This document shows positions 17,259-28,025 of a stretch of 64,000 nucleotides of DNA, one piece after another. The notes below the pieces were generated by a model, which saw only the letters and a list, made by a program, of their open reading frames with translations, was not told the DNA's origin and did no database searches. This DNA comes from Paenibacillus sp. yr247 (GTDB taxonomy: Bacteria; Bacillota; Bacilli; Paenibacillales; NBRC-103111): positions 620,001-684,000 of the forward strand of contig NZ_FNIF01000001.1 in the NCBI RefSeq assembly GCF_900103825.1. The letters run 5' to 3'. Position numbers and translations under genes: made by a program. The stretch's first letter is position 1. Each line of letters starts with the position of its first letter.

Positions 17259-19771
17259 TGTACGCAAAAGTCATTGTCGATGTCCCTGCAAAACAAACAA
17301 ACCGGGCGTTCGACTATGAAGTACCCGCATCCTTAAGCAAGTGGGTTGAAGTAGGCAGTCGTGTTGGCGTGCCTTTCGGTCCTCGGGTGCTGCAAGGCTT
17401 TGTCGTAGAACTACATCAGGATACACAGGTGGATGTTAAACGCATTAAGCCAATTATGAACGTCCTGGATTTGGTGCCTCCTCTGACGGAAGAACTCGTG
17501 ATGCTGGGCAGGTGGGTCAGCCGCATGTACTTGTGCCATGAAGTTACGGCGCTCCAAGCGATGCTGCCCGCTGCTCTCAAAGCGAAATATGAGCGAGCTA
17601 TACAAGTCGGGGAGGAGTCCGCTGAGCAATCGCTGCTGGACATGTCTGATCTACAAGAGATTGTTAGCTTTGTTAAGTACAAAGGATCGGTCACGATGAA
17701 CGCTTTGATGGAGCGTTTTGCAAGTGATGGTTCCCTAATTAAACAACTGCTTAGCGCAGGCATCTTAACGGAAGTACAGATGGTCAAAGACCGCATGAAT
17801 ACCAAGAAGGCGTTGACCGTTTTTCCTCCGGCTGAAGGAAACGGATTGGAAGAGGCTTTGGCCGAGCTTCCTGCCAGAGCTAACAAGCAGCAGGACGTGC
17901 TGCGTTATTTGATTGAGCATCCACTCGCCATTCGGCTAACGGAGCTGATGGAGACAGTTGAAGTGGGTGCTAGCACGGTCAAAAGCCTGGCGGATCGTGG
18001 GTGGATTGAACTGCGTGAAGTCGAAGTGATGCGCGACCCCTATGCGGGTCGTGCTTTTGCGCGGACTAAGCCGCTTCCTTTAACGGAAGAACAGAGCAAT
18101 GTCTTCGCGGAAATCCGGGATGCCGTTGCGGAGGAGCGGCACGAGGTATTTCTGCTGCACGGGGTTACAGGAAGCGGTAAAACCGAAGTTTATTTGCAAT
18201 CGATTCAGCAATGCTTGGATATGGATAAAGAAGCGATTGTGCTCGTTCCCGAAATTTCGCTGACGCCACAAATGGTTGAACGGTTTAAAGGACGATTTGG
18301 CGATTTGGTCGCCGTCCTCCACAGTCGGTTATCGAATGGCGAACGGTACGACGAATGGCGTAAAATTATGCGCAAGCAAGTGAAGGTTGTTATAGGCGCT
18401 CGTTCGGCGATTTTTGCCCCATTTACCAAAATTGGACTTATTATCATTGATGAAGAACACGAGTCCTCCTACAAGCAGGAGGAAAGCCCTAAATATCACA
18501 CCCGTGATGTCGCAGTTCAAAGAGCAAAGCAGCAAAACGCCGTCGTTGTGCTCGGCTCGGCAACTCCATCTCTCGAAAGTATCGAGAAGACGAGACGACG
18601 TCGTGATAGGGATAAGCCTCCTTTTCGGCTGTTGACGATGCGGGAACGAGTGGCTAGCAGACCGATGCCGCCTGTCGCCATTGTCGATATGCGTGAGGAA
18701 CTTAAGAACGGAAATCGGTCTATGTTCAGTAGGTCGCTGTATAAAGCGATCGAAGATCGGTTACAAAAGAAGGAACAGATTGTTTTACTGCTGAATCGGC
18801 GTGGGTATGCTACGTTCGTCATGTGCCGCACATGCGGATTCGTCTCGACATGCCCGCATTGTGACATTTCACTTACCTATCATCAAAGCTCGCGCATGCT
18901 GCGCTGCCATTATTGCGGCTATGCGGAACGTGAGGTTACGCAGTGTCCAAGCTGCCAATCGGAGCATATTCGTCATTTTGGGACGGGAACACAGCGTGTC
19001 GAAGAGGAGCTTAGTAAGATTTTCCCTGGTATTCGCGTCATCCGCATGGATGTCGATACCACGACGGAAAAAGGCTCACATGAGAAATGGTTGACGATGT
19101 TTCGCGAGAAGCAGGCCGATGTGCTGCTTGGCACGCAGATGGTGGCGAAAGGGCTTGATTTTCCAGATGTGACCTTAGTTGGGGTTATTGCGGCGGATAC
19201 CGTGCTCAATCTCCCGGATTTCCGCTCAGCGGAGCGGACCTTTCAGCTACTAACACAGGTTGCAGGTCGGGCGGGTCGTCACGAAAAGCAGGGGGAAGTG
19301 TTCGTTCAGACGTACACACCCGAACATTACAGTGTGCAGTATGCTAGTCAGCATGATTATATTGCTTTTGCGAACCATGAGCTTGATATACGCGCGAATT
19401 TAGGCTATCCGCCTTATCAGCGGTTGATTTTGGTCACTTTTTCGCATGAGCAGGTACCGCTATTGGTGCGTTCAGCGGAAGCTTTTGTAACGAGGCTTAA
19501 AGAGATTGCCCTCGAGTATTCAACTAAACAGGCTGACCTGTTTACAAACGCAGCATCCATGGATCATTCCTTTCATATGGACGTGTTAGGACCTGTTGCA
19601 TCGCCTATTTCCCGAATCAAGGATAGATATCGATTCCAATGCGTGGTAAAATATCGGGGGGAAGATCAGGCTGCTCAGATCGTTGGTCGAACGGTAGCGT
19701 GGTTTGAAGAGCGCTCAACGAAGGAAAAACTGCTGATCAGCGTGGATGTTGACCCGCAATATTTGATGTAA
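17258..19771 (+). CDS. priA: Primosomal protein N', replication restart helicase
   Basis: An 837-residue superfamily 2 helicase that reloads the replisome at collapsed forks. Seen are the N-terminal 3'-DNA-binding domain, Walker A GVTGSGKTEVY (about 303), the DEEH box (about 395), two Zn-binding Cys clusters (CRTCGFVSTCPHC and CHYCGYAEREVTQCPSC, about 525-570) and the QVAGRAGR motif VI. All elements are intact. It overlaps the coaBC stop by one base, so translation is likely coupled. Confidence 0.95.
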   Translation: MYAKVIVDVPAKQTNRAFDYEVPASLSKWVEVGSRVGVPFGPRVLQGFVVELHQDTQVDVKRIKPIMNVLDLVPPLTEELVMLGRWVSRMYLCHEVTALQAMLPAALKAKYERAIQVGEESAEQSLLDMSDLQEIVSFVKYKGSVTMNALMERFASDGSLIKQLLSAGILTEVQMVKDRMNTKKALTVFPPAEGNGLEEALAELPARANKQQDVLRYLIEHPLAIRLTELMETVEVGASTVKSLADRGWIELREVEVMRDPYAGRAFARTKPLPLTEEQSNVFAEIRDAVAEERHEVFLLHGVTGSGKTEVYLQSIQQCLDMDKEAIVLVPEISLTPQMVERFKGRFGDLVAVLHSRLSNGERYDEWRKIMRKQVKVVIGARSAIFAPFTKIGLIIIDEEHESSYKQEESPKYHTRDVAVQRAKQQNAVVVLGSATPSLESIEKTRRRRDRDKPPFRLLTMRERVASRPMPPVAIVDMREELKNGNRSMFSRSLYKAIEDRLQKKEQIVLLLNRRGYATFVMCRTCGFVSTCPHCDISLTYHQSSRMLRCHYCGYAEREVTQCPSCQSEHIRHFGTGTQRVEEELSKIFPGIRVIRMDVDTTTEKGSHEKWLTMFREKQADVLLGTQMVAKGLDFPDVTLVGVIAADTVLNLPDFRSAERTFQLLTQVAGRAGRHEKQGEVFVQTYTPEHYSVQYASQHDYIAFANHELDIRANLGYPPYQRLILVTFSHEQVPLLVRSAEAFVTRLKEIALEYSTKQADLFTNAASMDHSFHMDVLGPVASPISRIKDRYRFQCVVKYRGEDQAAQIVGRTVAWFEERSTKEKLLISVDVDPQYLM

Positions 19772-19811
19772 TAAACCCAAATAGAGAAGACTTCAAAGGT
19801 AGGTGCACGTT

Positions 19812-20294
19812 ATGGCTATTCGTATTATTGTTAAAGATCCAGATCCTGTGCTGCGTGAAAAAGCGATCACAGTTACAAAATTTAATTCCAATCTGCATAA
19901 ATTGCTCGATGATATGGCAGACACGATGTATGAAGCTGAGGGCGTTGGCCTGGCTGCTCCGCAAATCGGTATTCTTAAACGTGTCATCGTCATGGATTGT
20001 GGAGAAGAGCACGGCGGATTGATTGAAATGGTAAATCCGGAAGTAGTTGCTTCTAGTGGTGAACAAACAGGGCCGGAAGGCTGCTTGAGTATACCCGGTC
20101 TTCGCGGCGATGTGACGCGGGCGCTCCATGTAACGGCCAAAGGCCAAGATCGTAATGGGAATCCAATTGAAATAACCGGTACAGAGCTGCTCGCTCGCTG
20201 CATTTTCCATGAAATTGATCACTTGAATGGTATTTTGTTTACGGATCTTGCAACTAAAACGTATACTAGCGAAGAAGAGGAAGATTCTGAGTGA
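19812..20294 (+). CDS. def: Peptide deformylase
   Basis: A 160-residue metalloenzyme removing the formyl group from nascent N-termini. The three motifs are [11 protein letters not shown] (about 43-53), EGCLSIPG (about 90) and HEIDHLNG (about 133), supplying the Cys and two His metal ligands and the catalytic Glu. ATG 19812 follows AGGTAGG; an in-frame GTG at 19803 is less likely. Its stop overlaps the GTG start of fmt (GTGA), which matches their linked roles. Confidence 0.96.
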   Translation: MAIRIIVKDPDPVLREKAITVTKFNSNLHKLLDDMADTMYEAEGVGLAAPQIGILKRVIVMDCGEEHGGLIEMVNPEVVASSGEQTGPEGCLSIPGLRGDVTRALHVTAKGQDRNGNPIEITGTELLARCIFHEIDHLNGILFTDLATKTYTSEEEEDSE

Positions 20295-21268
20295 ACATCA
20301 TTTTCATGGGCACGCCAGATTTTGCAGTACCGTCCTTGCGTCTACTCTTGGAGGAAGGCTATAACGTGACGACGGTCGTCACACAGCCGGATCGGCCGAA
20401 AGGACGTAAACGCATCCTGACGCCGCCACCGGTTAAGGTGGAAGCGGAAAAGCACGGTATTCCTGTGCTTCAGCCAGAGAAATTGCGTCAAGCCGATTCT
20501 GTAGAGCTTTTGCGACAATTGAAGCCTGATTTGATTGTGACAGCCGCTTACGGTCAGATCTTGCCTAAAGCGGTTTTGGATCTACCTCGGTATGGGTGTA
20601 TTAACATTCATGCATCACTGCTGCCTAAGTATCGTGGCGGAGCACCTATTCACCATGCCGTGCTTCGTGGTGAATCCGTAACAGGCGTTACGATTATGTA
20701 TATGGCCGTAGGTCTTGATACGGGTGACATGATTGCCAAAGTAGAGCTTCCGATTGAAGATTCCGATACAACTGGATCTTTGTTCGAGAAATTAAGCATC
20801 GCAGGTGCTGATCTACTAAAGCGTACATTGCCGGATTTACTGGCAGGACGTATCGAGGCTGTTGTACAAAATGAGGCTGATGCGATCTATTCTCCGAATA
20901 TCCGCAGGGAGGACGAGTTGATCGATTGGTCGCGTTCTGCCGTTGAGCTTTGGAATCAAGTGCGTGGTTTGAACCCTTTCCCAGGCGCTTATACGCTCTG
21001 GAATGGGGAAGTTATGAAAGTGTGGGCCAGCGCGAATCCGAAGAGTTCTTCGGAGCCTAGAAGCCGTAGCTTCGCTGAAAAAAGCGGAGACGCTCCTGCT
21101 CCTGGGACTGTTCTTGGCTGCAGTGAGCATGGCATCGAAGTGATGACGGGGGAAGGTACGCTGTGGCTGACGGAGATTCAACCTTCAGGCAAAAAGGCGA
21201 TGCCCGTGTCAGAATTCATTCGAGGCGTGCAAATCGCAGCGGGTACGCAATTCGGCAGCGTTAACTAA
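20291..21268 (+). CDS. fmt: Methionyl-tRNA formyltransferase
   Basis: A 325-residue enzyme formylating initiator Met-tRNA from 10-formyl-THF. It starts [16 protein letters not shown] from a GTG codon. The catalytic loop holds [16 protein letters not shown] (about 107-122) and the C-terminal OB-fold domain follows from about residue 205, including [10 protein letters not shown]. There is a short low-complexity insert near residues 250-275. It is coupled to def by overlap, the standard def-fmt pair. Confidence 0.96.
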   Translation: MNIIFMGTPDFAVPSLRLLLEEGYNVTTVVTQPDRPKGRKRILTPPPVKVEAEKHGIPVLQPEKLRQADSVELLRQLKPDLIVTAAYGQILPKAVLDLPRYGCINIHASLLPKYRGGAPIHHAVLRGESVTGVTIMYMAVGLDTGDMIAKVELPIEDSDTTGSLFEKLSIAGADLLKRTLPDLLAGRIEAVVQNEADAIYSPNIRREDELIDWSRSAVELWNQVRGLNPFPGAYTLWNGEVMKVWASANPKSSSEPRSRSFAEKSGDAPAPGTVLGCSEHGIEVMTGEGTLWLTEIQPSGKKAMPVSEFIRGVQIAAGTQFGSVN

Positions 21269-21304
21269 CCGCAGCTACTACTTAACAAAAATGAGGTATT
21301 CGAT

Positions 21305-22762
21305 TTGTCGACGCACAAACCCAATCGTACGCAACACGGATCTACAAATTCGCAGGGGGCTGGTAAGCCCTCTGCTCCAAAATCATCCTCAGGCGCTGCG
21401 AAGAGCAGCGCTGTTAAGCATTCTGCCCGAGATGCGGCGCTGGATGTGTTGATTCGGGTTGAAGAGAATCAATCGTACAGCAATTTGCTGCTGAATCAGA
21501 TTCTGCAAAAGCATGCGCTCGAACGGGCCGATGCGGGACTTGCGACGGAGCTTGTTTATGGCACAATCGGACGGAAAAATACGATCGATTTCTTCTTGGA
21601 GCGCTTTGTAAGTAAAGGGCTCTCAAAGCTAGAGCCGTGGGTTAGATGCTTGCTGCGGCTGAGCTTCTATCAGCTGCACTATTTGGACCGCATCCCCGAC
21701 CATGCGGTCGTAAGCGAAGCGGTCAATATCGCGAAGCGCCGAGGCCATCAAGGCATCTCGGGGATGGTCAACGGCGTGCTGCGCGCGATCATCCGCAGCA
21801 AAGCCGAGCTTACACTGCCGGCTGCGCTCGGCGACGTGAAGCGTATCGCGCTGAGCCACTCCCATCCGGAATGGCTCGTGCGCAGGTGGATTCGTCAGCT
21901 GGGCCCAGAGCTGACGGAACTGATCTGTGCGGCGAACAATGAGCCGCCGCACGTCAGTATCCGCGCGAACGCGAGGCGACACAGTCGCCTGGAGCTGCTG
22001 GAGCAGCTCCAGGGCAGCGGCCTCAACGCGGAAGCGTCAGGGCTGGCCCCGGCCGGCATCCTTGTGCAGGGGGCCGGGAACATGGCATTAGCCCCCGGCT
22101 TCCAGCAGGGGGACTACTCGATTCAAGACGAGAGCTCTATGCTCGTCGCCGAAGCTCTGGATCCGCGTCCAGGCATGACCGTGCTGGACTGCTGCGCCGC
22201 CCCTGGCGGCAAGACCGCGCACATCGCCGAGAAGATGGACGATGTGGGCAAGATCTGGGCTTGTGATCTGCACGAGCACAAGCAGAAGCTGATCGCAGAT
22301 CAAGCGGAGCGTCTGGGACTCTCGTCCATCCAGACGCTGGTGATGGATGCTGCGAATCTGGACGAACATTTTGCGGCGGAGTCGTTTGACCGCATCCTGC
22401 TGGATGCGCCCTGCTCGGGCCTAGGGGTCATTCGCCGCAAGCCTGACCTCAAATGGGCGAAGCAGGAGTCTGAAATTGATGCGATTAGCGAGCTGCAGCA
22501 TGTTATTCTGAGCAGAGTACACTCACTGCTTAAGCCTGGCGGCTTGCTGATCTACAGCACGTGCACGATCGAGCACTCGGAGAATGCGGGCATGGTCGAG
22601 CGCTTCCTCGCCGAGCATAGCGAATTCGAGCTCGAGCCGCTGCCAGCCGATGTTTTCGCGAGCATTGACTCTGCTGCCGCTGCAACAGGCATGGTGCAAA
22701 TCTTGCCGCAGCAGTACCACTCCGATGGCTTCTTCATCGCACGGCTGCGCAAGCATACTTAG
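21305..22762 (+). CDS. rsmB: 16S rRNA (cytosine-967-C5)-methyltransferase RsmB
   Basis: A 485-residue RsmB/Sun protein. A Ser/Lys/Ala-rich N-terminal extension of about 35 residues precedes a NusB-like RNA-binding domain (about 38-170). The SAM-dependent methyltransferase domain follows, with VLDCCAAPGGKTAH (about 295-308), DAPCSGLGVIRRKPD and STCTIEHSEN, the latter two holding the catalytic and release cysteines. It begins with TTG 21305 after TGAGGTA. The coding region from about 21.6 to 22.7 kb is much richer in G+C than its neighbours. Confidence 0.93.
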   Translation: MSTHKPNRTQHGSTNSQGAGKPSAPKSSSGAAKSSAVKHSARDAALDVLIRVEENQSYSNLLLNQILQKHALERADAGLATELVYGTIGRKNTIDFFLERFVSKGLSKLEPWVRCLLRLSFYQLHYLDRIPDHAVVSEAVNIAKRRGHQGISGMVNGVLRAIIRSKAELTLPAALGDVKRIALSHSHPEWLVRRWIRQLGPELTELICAANNEPPHVSIRANARRHSRLELLEQLQGSGLNAEASGLAPAGILVQGAGNMALAPGFQQGDYSIQDESSMLVAEALDPRPGMTVLDCCAAPGGKTAHIAEKMDDVGKIWACDLHEHKQKLIADQAERLGLSSIQTLVMDAANLDEHFAAESFDRILLDAPCSGLGVIRRKPDLKWAKQESEIDAISELQHVILSRVHSLLKPGGLLIYSTCTIEHSENAGMVERFLAEHSEFELEPLPADVFASIDSAAAATGMVQILPQQYHSDGFFIARLRKHT

Positions 22763-23117
22763 CGGGTCGGCCTGCCGGTGGTTTGGACAAATCCATATGT
22801 ACACGGAGGCAATCCGTGCTTTAATAAAACACGCTAGTTACGGGTATGAACCGAACCGCATGTCGTTCATGGAAAAGAGCCTAACTAGTCAAATTTAGCT
22901 GTTTTCAAGCTAATAACCTGCATTTTTTGCAGGTTATTACCTTAAATGGGGCTTTTAAAGCCCAGTTTCCTGCACTTTTTTACAGGTAATCTTTAAGTTA
23001 TAAGCTTTTGAATTTACTGTACCAACAGCCTACTACCCAACGGGGATGTGTGTTCGTCCCCGCTTTGTGATAAAATACATAGGATTAGCAAAAAAATAGA
23101 CCAAAAAACAACAGGTT
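22763..23117 (+). other. Intergenic region with three hairpins before rlmN
   Basis: A 355-bp gap without a credible gene. It holds a perfect 10-bp stem with a T-rich loop (22912-22938), a smaller CCTG/CAGG hairpin near 22970-22986, and a CGGGGA/TCCCCG hairpin (23041-23062). The first could act as a terminator for rsmB although it lacks a clear T run after the stem. The rlmN promoter probably lies after the last hairpin (TAAAAT-like -10 near 23072). Confidence 0.55.
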
Positions 23118-24194
23118 GTGATAAATGTGACTAGTAAAGCAAATGAAAATGTGAAACCATTTGTGTATGATTTAAATTGGGATGAGTGGCAGAGTTGGGT
23201 GAAAGAGAACGGCGAGTCCTCGTTTCGTGCTGGGCAAATTTTTGACTGGCTTTATATTAAGCGGGTATTCAGCTTCGATGAGATGTCGAACTTGCCGAAG
23301 TCGCTGCGCGACAAACTGAAGGATCAGTTTGAGTTTGTTACACTGACAGAGATTGCGAAGTATCAGTCGCAGGACGGTACCGTCAAGTTCTTATTTGAGT
23401 TGGAAGATAAGAATGCCATTGAAACGGTTGTTATGAAGCACAACTATGGCAATAGTATTTGCGTAACCACGCAGGTAGGCTGCCGGGTAGGTTGTACGTT
23501 CTGTGCATCGACGTTGGGCGGTCTTAAGCGGGATTTGAGACCGGGTGAGATTGTGGCCCAAGTTGTTAAAGCCCAGAAATTGCTGGATGACACGGAAGAG
23601 CGAATTTCTTCAATCGTCATTATGGGCATCGGCGAGCCTTTTGAAAATTATGAAGCGACGATGAATTTCCTGCGCGTAATGATTCATCCAAAGGGTTTGA
23701 ACATCGGACAGCGTCATATTACGGTATCGACGAGTGGGATTGTACCGAACATTTATAAGTTCGCTGATGAAAATTTACAAGTGAATTTGGCGATTTCAAT
23801 TCATGCGCCGAACGATAAGCTCCGTTCTAAGCTGATGCCGGTCAACCGCAGATTTCCTTTCGTTGACTTGATTGAAGCTTGTAAGTATTATATTGCCAAA
23901 ACCGGCAGACGAATTACGTTTGAATATGCCCTCATGGGGGAAGTGAATGACCAGCCTGAACATGCAGAAGAATTGGCGCAAGTGCTGAAGGATATGCCTC
24001 TTAGCCACGTAAACCTGATTCCTGTGAATTTCGTGGCAGAGCGGGATTTCAAACGTACGCCTAGGGATGATATTTTCACCTTCCAACGTATTCTTGAGAA
24101 GGGCAAAATTAATGCCACCATACGCCGTGAACAAGGCAGTGACATTGCTGCTGCTTGCGGACAACTGCGCGCGAAGCATATGGAGAGCAAGTAA
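23118..24194 (+). CDS. rlmN: 23S rRNA (adenine-2503-C2)-methyltransferase RlmN
   Basis: A 358-residue radical-SAM enzyme methylating A2503 of 23S rRNA (and A37 in some tRNAs), which tunes the peptidyl transferase exit region. The radical-SAM motif [12 protein letters not shown] (about 122-133) holds the CxxxCxxC cluster ligands, and a conserved Cys in AACGQLR near the C-terminus is the mechanistic Cys. GTG 23118 is taken; GTG 23127 is also possible. It opens the rlmN-prpC-prkC-rsgA-rpe cluster as in B. subtilis. Confidence 0.95.
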   Translation: MINVTSKANENVKPFVYDLNWDEWQSWVKENGESSFRAGQIFDWLYIKRVFSFDEMSNLPKSLRDKLKDQFEFVTLTEIAKYQSQDGTVKFLFELEDKNAIETVVMKHNYGNSICVTTQVGCRVGCTFCASTLGGLKRDLRPGEIVAQVVKAQKLLDDTEERISSIVIMGIGEPFENYEATMNFLRVMIHPKGLNIGQRHITVSTSGIVPNIYKFADENLQVNLAISIHAPNDKLRSKLMPVNRRFPFVDLIEACKYYIAKTGRRITFEYALMGEVNDQPEHAEELAQVLKDMPLSHVNLIPVNFVAERDFKRTPRDDIFTFQRILEKGKINATIRREQGSDIAAACGQLRAKHMESK

Positions 24195-24209
24195 TGAGGT
24201 GAAATCCGG

Positions 24210-24974
24210 ATGAAGATGGTAAGCCGTACTGATATCGGCAAAGTCCGTTTAGTGAATGAGGACCGCGCCGCCATACAGCATGAGCTGAATGGCCTTTCTC
24301 TGGCTATTGTTGCTGATGGTATGGGGGGACATCAGGCTGGTGATATCGCCAGCCAAATGGCAATCGATATGATTAAAGATCAGCTGCAATTGATCCATTG
24401 GGGAATGTCTGTGGAAGCTTGTAAGCAAGTGCTAAAGGAAGCGATTGAGAAGGCGAATGAGAAAATTTATGAATTCGCCTCAGGGCAGGAAAATTACCAT
24501 GGTATGGGTACGACGGTTGTTGCCATTATTGCATCGCAAGAGCTTCTTATTATCGGACATATCGGCGACAGCCGCGCTTACAAAATTACAGGTGAATCGA
24601 TCACTCAGCTAACGGAAGATCATTCTTTGGTTTATGAGCTTGTGAAGAACGGGCAGATCACCCTCGAAGAGGCCGATCATCACCCTAGACGTAATTGGAT
24701 TACGCGTGCACTCGGCACAGAGCCCGGTGTTGAGGTGGATCTCTATGAGTTCGCGTGGCGTCCGGGAGATATCATTCTGATCTGCACCGATGGTCTGAGC
24801 GGGTTAGTAGATTCCGGTGACATTTTACGAATTGTCAAATCACATGAGCATATTGATGATGCAGCGAAACAGTTGATTCAAAGCGCACTTGATGAAGGTG
24901 GAGACGATAATGTAACTGTCGTTTTAATTGCGCACGATAATGATTCGGACGAAAAAAGGGGTGATGGGAATTGA
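24210..24974 (+). CDS. prpC: PP2C-family protein phosphatase PrpC/Stp
   Basis: A 254-residue metal-dependent Ser/Thr phosphatase, partner of the PASTA kinase encoded next. The metal-binding motifs are DGMGGH (about 34-39), HIGDSRAY (about 119), TDGLSG (about 190) and DNVTVVL (about 233). ATG 24210 follows GAGGTGAAATCC. The stop overlaps the TTG start of prkC, so kinase and phosphatase are co-translated and probably balanced. Confidence 0.95.
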   Translation: MKMVSRTDIGKVRLVNEDRAAIQHELNGLSLAIVADGMGGHQAGDIASQMAIDMIKDQLQLIHWGMSVEACKQVLKEAIEKANEKIYEFASGQENYHGMGTTVVAIIASQELLIIGHIGDSRAYKITGESITQLTEDHSLVYELVKNGQITLEEADHHPRRNWITRALGTEPGVEVDLYEFAWRPGDIILICTDGLSGLVDSGDILRIVKSHEHIDDAAKQLIQSALDEGGDDNVTVVLIAHDNDSDEKRGDGN

Positions 24975-27091
24975 TCGGTAGAAAGCTTGGAGGCCGCTAT
25001 GAAATCTTAGATCGCATTGGCGGAGGCGGCATGGCTTTAGTCTATAAAGGGCATGATCTATTATTAAATCGTAAAGTGGCTGTGAAAGTATTGCGTCAGC
25101 AGTATGTGCATGATGAAGAGTTCATTCGTCGTTTCCGCAGAGAAGCTCAAGCAGCCGCTTCACTTTCTCATCCTAATGTCGTCAGTATTTATGACGTGGG
25201 ACAAGAAGAAGACGTACATTACATTGTTATGGAATACATCGAAGGCACAACTTTGAATGATTTAATCAAGGAGAAAGCGCCGCTTCAGGTCGAAGATGCC
25301 GTTCATTACGCGAGCCAAATTGCGGATGCACTCGACCACGCCCATCACAATGAAATCATTCACCGGGATATCAAACCGCATAATATTTTGATCGGTAAAA
25401 ACGGCCGCGTCAAAGTAACCGATTTCGGCATTGCTCGTGCCGCTACTTCTTCCACCATTACACAGACCGGATCCGTTGTCGGTTCCGTGCACTATTTCTC
25501 TCCGGAACATGCCAAAGGTACGAATACAGGAGAGAAATCCGACTTGTACTCCCTGGGTATCGTGATGTATCAAATGCTGACGGCCCGACTGCCTTTCCTT
25601 GGTGAAAGTCCGATTTCCGTTGCTTTGAAGCATTTGCAGGAAGATGTGGAAGATCCTCGTAAAGCGAATCCCCTCATTCCGCAAAGCGTGGAAAATATTA
25701 TCTTGAAAGCCATGCGTAAAAAACCCGAAGAACGCTACCAGTCTGCAAAGCTAATGATGGCAGATCTCGATACCTGTTTGAATCCGGATCGTAGGAATGA
25801 AGCCAAGGTTGTTTTCTGGGATGCAGATGGGATGGACGAAGAGCGTACCTTAGTGATGCCGGCGATTCGCGCCGATCAGCTCGGAAAGTTCGATGATGAT
25901 GATGATGATGAGCCGGAGAAGTCTTCCTGGCGTGAAGACCCTGTCCCTTCAAAGGGGAAGGGGTGGATTAAGCCGCTAGTATGGATCGTTATTTTGCTAA
26001 TGATACTCGGTGCTATGTGGTACATGGTTGGTTATGTGAAAGGGATGTTCGCGATTGAAACGGTCGAGGTTCCAAACGTGGTTAACAAACCTTTGATTCA
26101 GGCGCAGGCCGAATTAACCGCAGTTAAACTCGGTTCGACCGTTGAATATGACACGGATAGCAAAGTGGCTAAGGACACTGTCATTCGTCAAAATCCTAGC
26201 GGAATGAGAATGAATGTAGGCACTAAAGTGACGCTGTACGTCAGTAAGGGTGCGCCTAAAATCAAGATGGACAATTATGCTGGGCAACAGCTCAAGGATG
26301 TTAAGCTAAAGCTGCAAGCTCTTGGGATCAAGGACGAGCAGATTACGATTACACAAGTGACGACCGATGATCCGCCAGATACGATTCTAAAGCAGTCCCC
26401 TCTGGCTGGCGAAGAGTTCGAACTTGATAAAGCGGCCATCGCATTTACGGTCAGCAAAGCGAAAGAAACGTTCAAAATGCCGGATCTCGTCGGAATGACC
26501 GAAGCAGATGCCAAGGCTCAGATCACAAAGCTGAATCTTAAGCTTCCTGTGAACGGCATCACGCGTGAGAAAAGCTATAAGATAGCTAAAGGCAGGGTCG
26601 TTAAGCAGTTTCCTTTTGATAAAAACCAAGATGTATCCGTTGGTTCTGAGATTTCTTTGATTATTAGCGACGGGTTGCCGGAAGATGCCGGACAATTAAC
26701 GGTTAGCATTGCTGTGAAACCGACGACCGAGGGCAAGGATTCCGAGTTCAAAATTGTCGTAAGTGACGCACAGTATGAGAACTTCGAATACAAAACGGAA
26801 AAAGTGTCGAAGCCTCAAAATTTGGATGTTAAAGTCATAGTTTCTCCGGATAAGAAAGCGGTCATTTTGATTAAAGAAGGCGATAACTTAGTCAACTCCA
26901 TTACTCGCACGTATCAAGATTATTTGGATCAAAAAAGTGGGAAGACGACATCGCCGAGTCCTGCAACATCGCCTGCTTCTTCGCCCAAACAACAAAACAG
27001 CGGACCGGCTATTCCGGTTGGCGGCACTGGGAATGGGCAAGGTCAAACAGGCGGTGCTGTCTCTAAACCACCTACTGGAGGCACAAATTAA
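24971..27091 (+). CDS. prkC: PASTA-domain Ser/Thr protein kinase PrkC
   Basis: A 706-residue membrane kinase sensing muropeptides or lipid II and phosphorylating cell-wall, division and dormancy targets. The kinase domain (about 10-270) has GGGGMALVYKG, VAVKVL, HRDIKPHN and DFGIARA. A short acidic stretch (several Asp) precedes one transmembrane helix (about 332-355). Three PASTA domains follow (about 365-427, 430-497, 498-567), then an Ig-like region and a Ser/Pro/Gly-rich tail. Translation starts at TTG 24971. Its TAA stop shares a base with the rsgA ATG. Confidence 0.95.
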   Translation: MIGRKLGGRYEILDRIGGGGMALVYKGHDLLLNRKVAVKVLRQQYVHDEEFIRRFRREAQAAASLSHPNVVSIYDVGQEEDVHYIVMEYIEGTTLNDLIKEKAPLQVEDAVHYASQIADALDHAHHNEIIHRDIKPHNILIGKNGRVKVTDFGIARAATSSTITQTGSVVGSVHYFSPEHAKGTNTGEKSDLYSLGIVMYQMLTARLPFLGESPISVALKHLQEDVEDPRKANPLIPQSVENIILKAMRKKPEERYQSAKLMMADLDTCLNPDRRNEAKVVFWDADGMDEERTLVMPAIRADQLGKFDDDDDDEPEKSSWREDPVPSKGKGWIKPLVWIVILLMILGAMWYMVGYVKGMFAIETVEVPNVVNKPLIQAQAELTAVKLGSTVEYDTDSKVAKDTVIRQNPSGMRMNVGTKVTLYVSKGAPKIKMDNYAGQQLKDVKLKLQALGIKDEQITITQVTTDDPPDTILKQSPLAGEEFELDKAAIAFTVSKAKETFKMPDLVGMTEADAKAQITKLNLKLPVNGITREKSYKIAKGRVVKQFPFDKNQDVSVGSEISLIISDGLPEDAGQLTVSIAVKPTTEGKDSEFKIVVSDAQYENFEYKTEKVSKPQNLDVKVIVSPDKKAVILIKEGDNLVNSITRTYQDYLDQKSGKTTSPSPATSPASSPKQQNSGPAIPVGGTGNGQGQTGGAVSKPPTGGTN

Positions 27092-28020
27092 TGCCGCAAG
27101 GATATATAGTTAAAGCTTTGAGCGGTTACTACTATGTGCTGCCTGAAGGGGCGGACCTCCGTGAGGCAAATACGATTACTTGCCGAGGAAGAGGCGTGTT
27201 CAAGAACAGGAATATAACCCCCCTTGTCGGGGATCGTGTTATGTTCGAGGAGACTGAGAATGGGGAAGGAACGGTTACCGAAATCCTTCCTCGCACTTCG
27301 GAGCTTATTCGCCCTCCGATTGCCAATGTGAACGTGGTTGTCCTCGTATTTTCGGTTACAGAACCTGTCTTGAATTTACAATTATTAGATAAATTTCTTG
27401 TCCATATTGAAAATACGGGCATTGATGTTTTGTTATGTTTCACCAAAAGTGATTTGCTGACAGAGGATGACGATGCATCTGCATCCAAAGAAATGACGGT
27501 TTCTGAGTTGGTGCGGATTACAAAGCTGTATGAGGAGATCGGCTACACAATAGTGAAGACGAGCTCAAGGCTGCAGGAGGGTGTGGAAGCGATTCTGCAT
27601 CATTTGGACGGAGCAGTCAGCGTGTTCGCTGGCCAGTCTGGTGTAGGCAAGTCTTCCTTGTTAAATGAAATGATTAGAGGTCTTAATTTGGAGACGAATG
27701 CGATCTCTCAGAGATTGGGTAGAGGAAAGCATACAACACGCCATGTTGAGCTGCTTCCTTTAACAAATGGAGGCCTTGTAGCAGATACGCCAGGATTCAG
27801 CCAATTAGATTTCATGGAAGTTGAAGCGGATGGGCTTGGCAGCTGTTTCAAGGAGTTCGCCGCGGTAGCGGAGGGCTGCAGGTTTAGAGGTTGTTTGCAT
27901 CTGCATGAGCCAGATTGCAAGGTTCGTGATGCGGTAGCCGAGGGAACGATCGCAGCTTCCCGTTACGATCATTACTTGCTGTTTTTAGCTGAAATCAAGG
28001 ATCGGAAGAGGAGGTATTAA
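27091..28020 (+). CDS. rsgA: Ribosome small-subunit-dependent GTPase A
   Basis: A 309-residue circularly permuted GTPase (YloQ/CpgA) acting in late 30S assembly. An N-terminal OB fold is followed by the permuted G motifs: TKSD (G4, about 115), the P-loop [12 protein letters not shown] (about 184-195) and DTPGF (G3). A C-terminal zinc site carries C-x(4)-C-x-H-x(5)-C-like residues ([15 protein letters not shown]). The kinase upstream phosphorylates this protein in B. subtilis. Confidence 0.96.
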   Translation: MPQGYIVKALSGYYYVLPEGADLREANTITCRGRGVFKNRNITPLVGDRVMFEETENGEGTVTEILPRTSELIRPPIANVNVVVLVFSVTEPVLNLQLLDKFLVHIENTGIDVLLCFTKSDLLTEDDDASASKEMTVSELVRITKLYEEIGYTIVKTSSRLQEGVEAILHHLDGAVSVFAGQSGVGKSSLLNEMIRGLNLETNAISQRLGRGKHTTRHVELLPLTNGGLVADTPGFSQLDFMEVEADGLGSCFKEFAAVAEGCRFRGCLHLHEPDCKVRDAVAEGTIAASRYDHYLLFLAEIKDRKRRY

Positions 28021-28025
28021 GGCGG

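Noticed and set aside
22584-22898. A 104-codon frame overlapping the end of rsmB
   Set aside because: It is mostly a shadow of rsmB, has no ribosome site and resembles no family.
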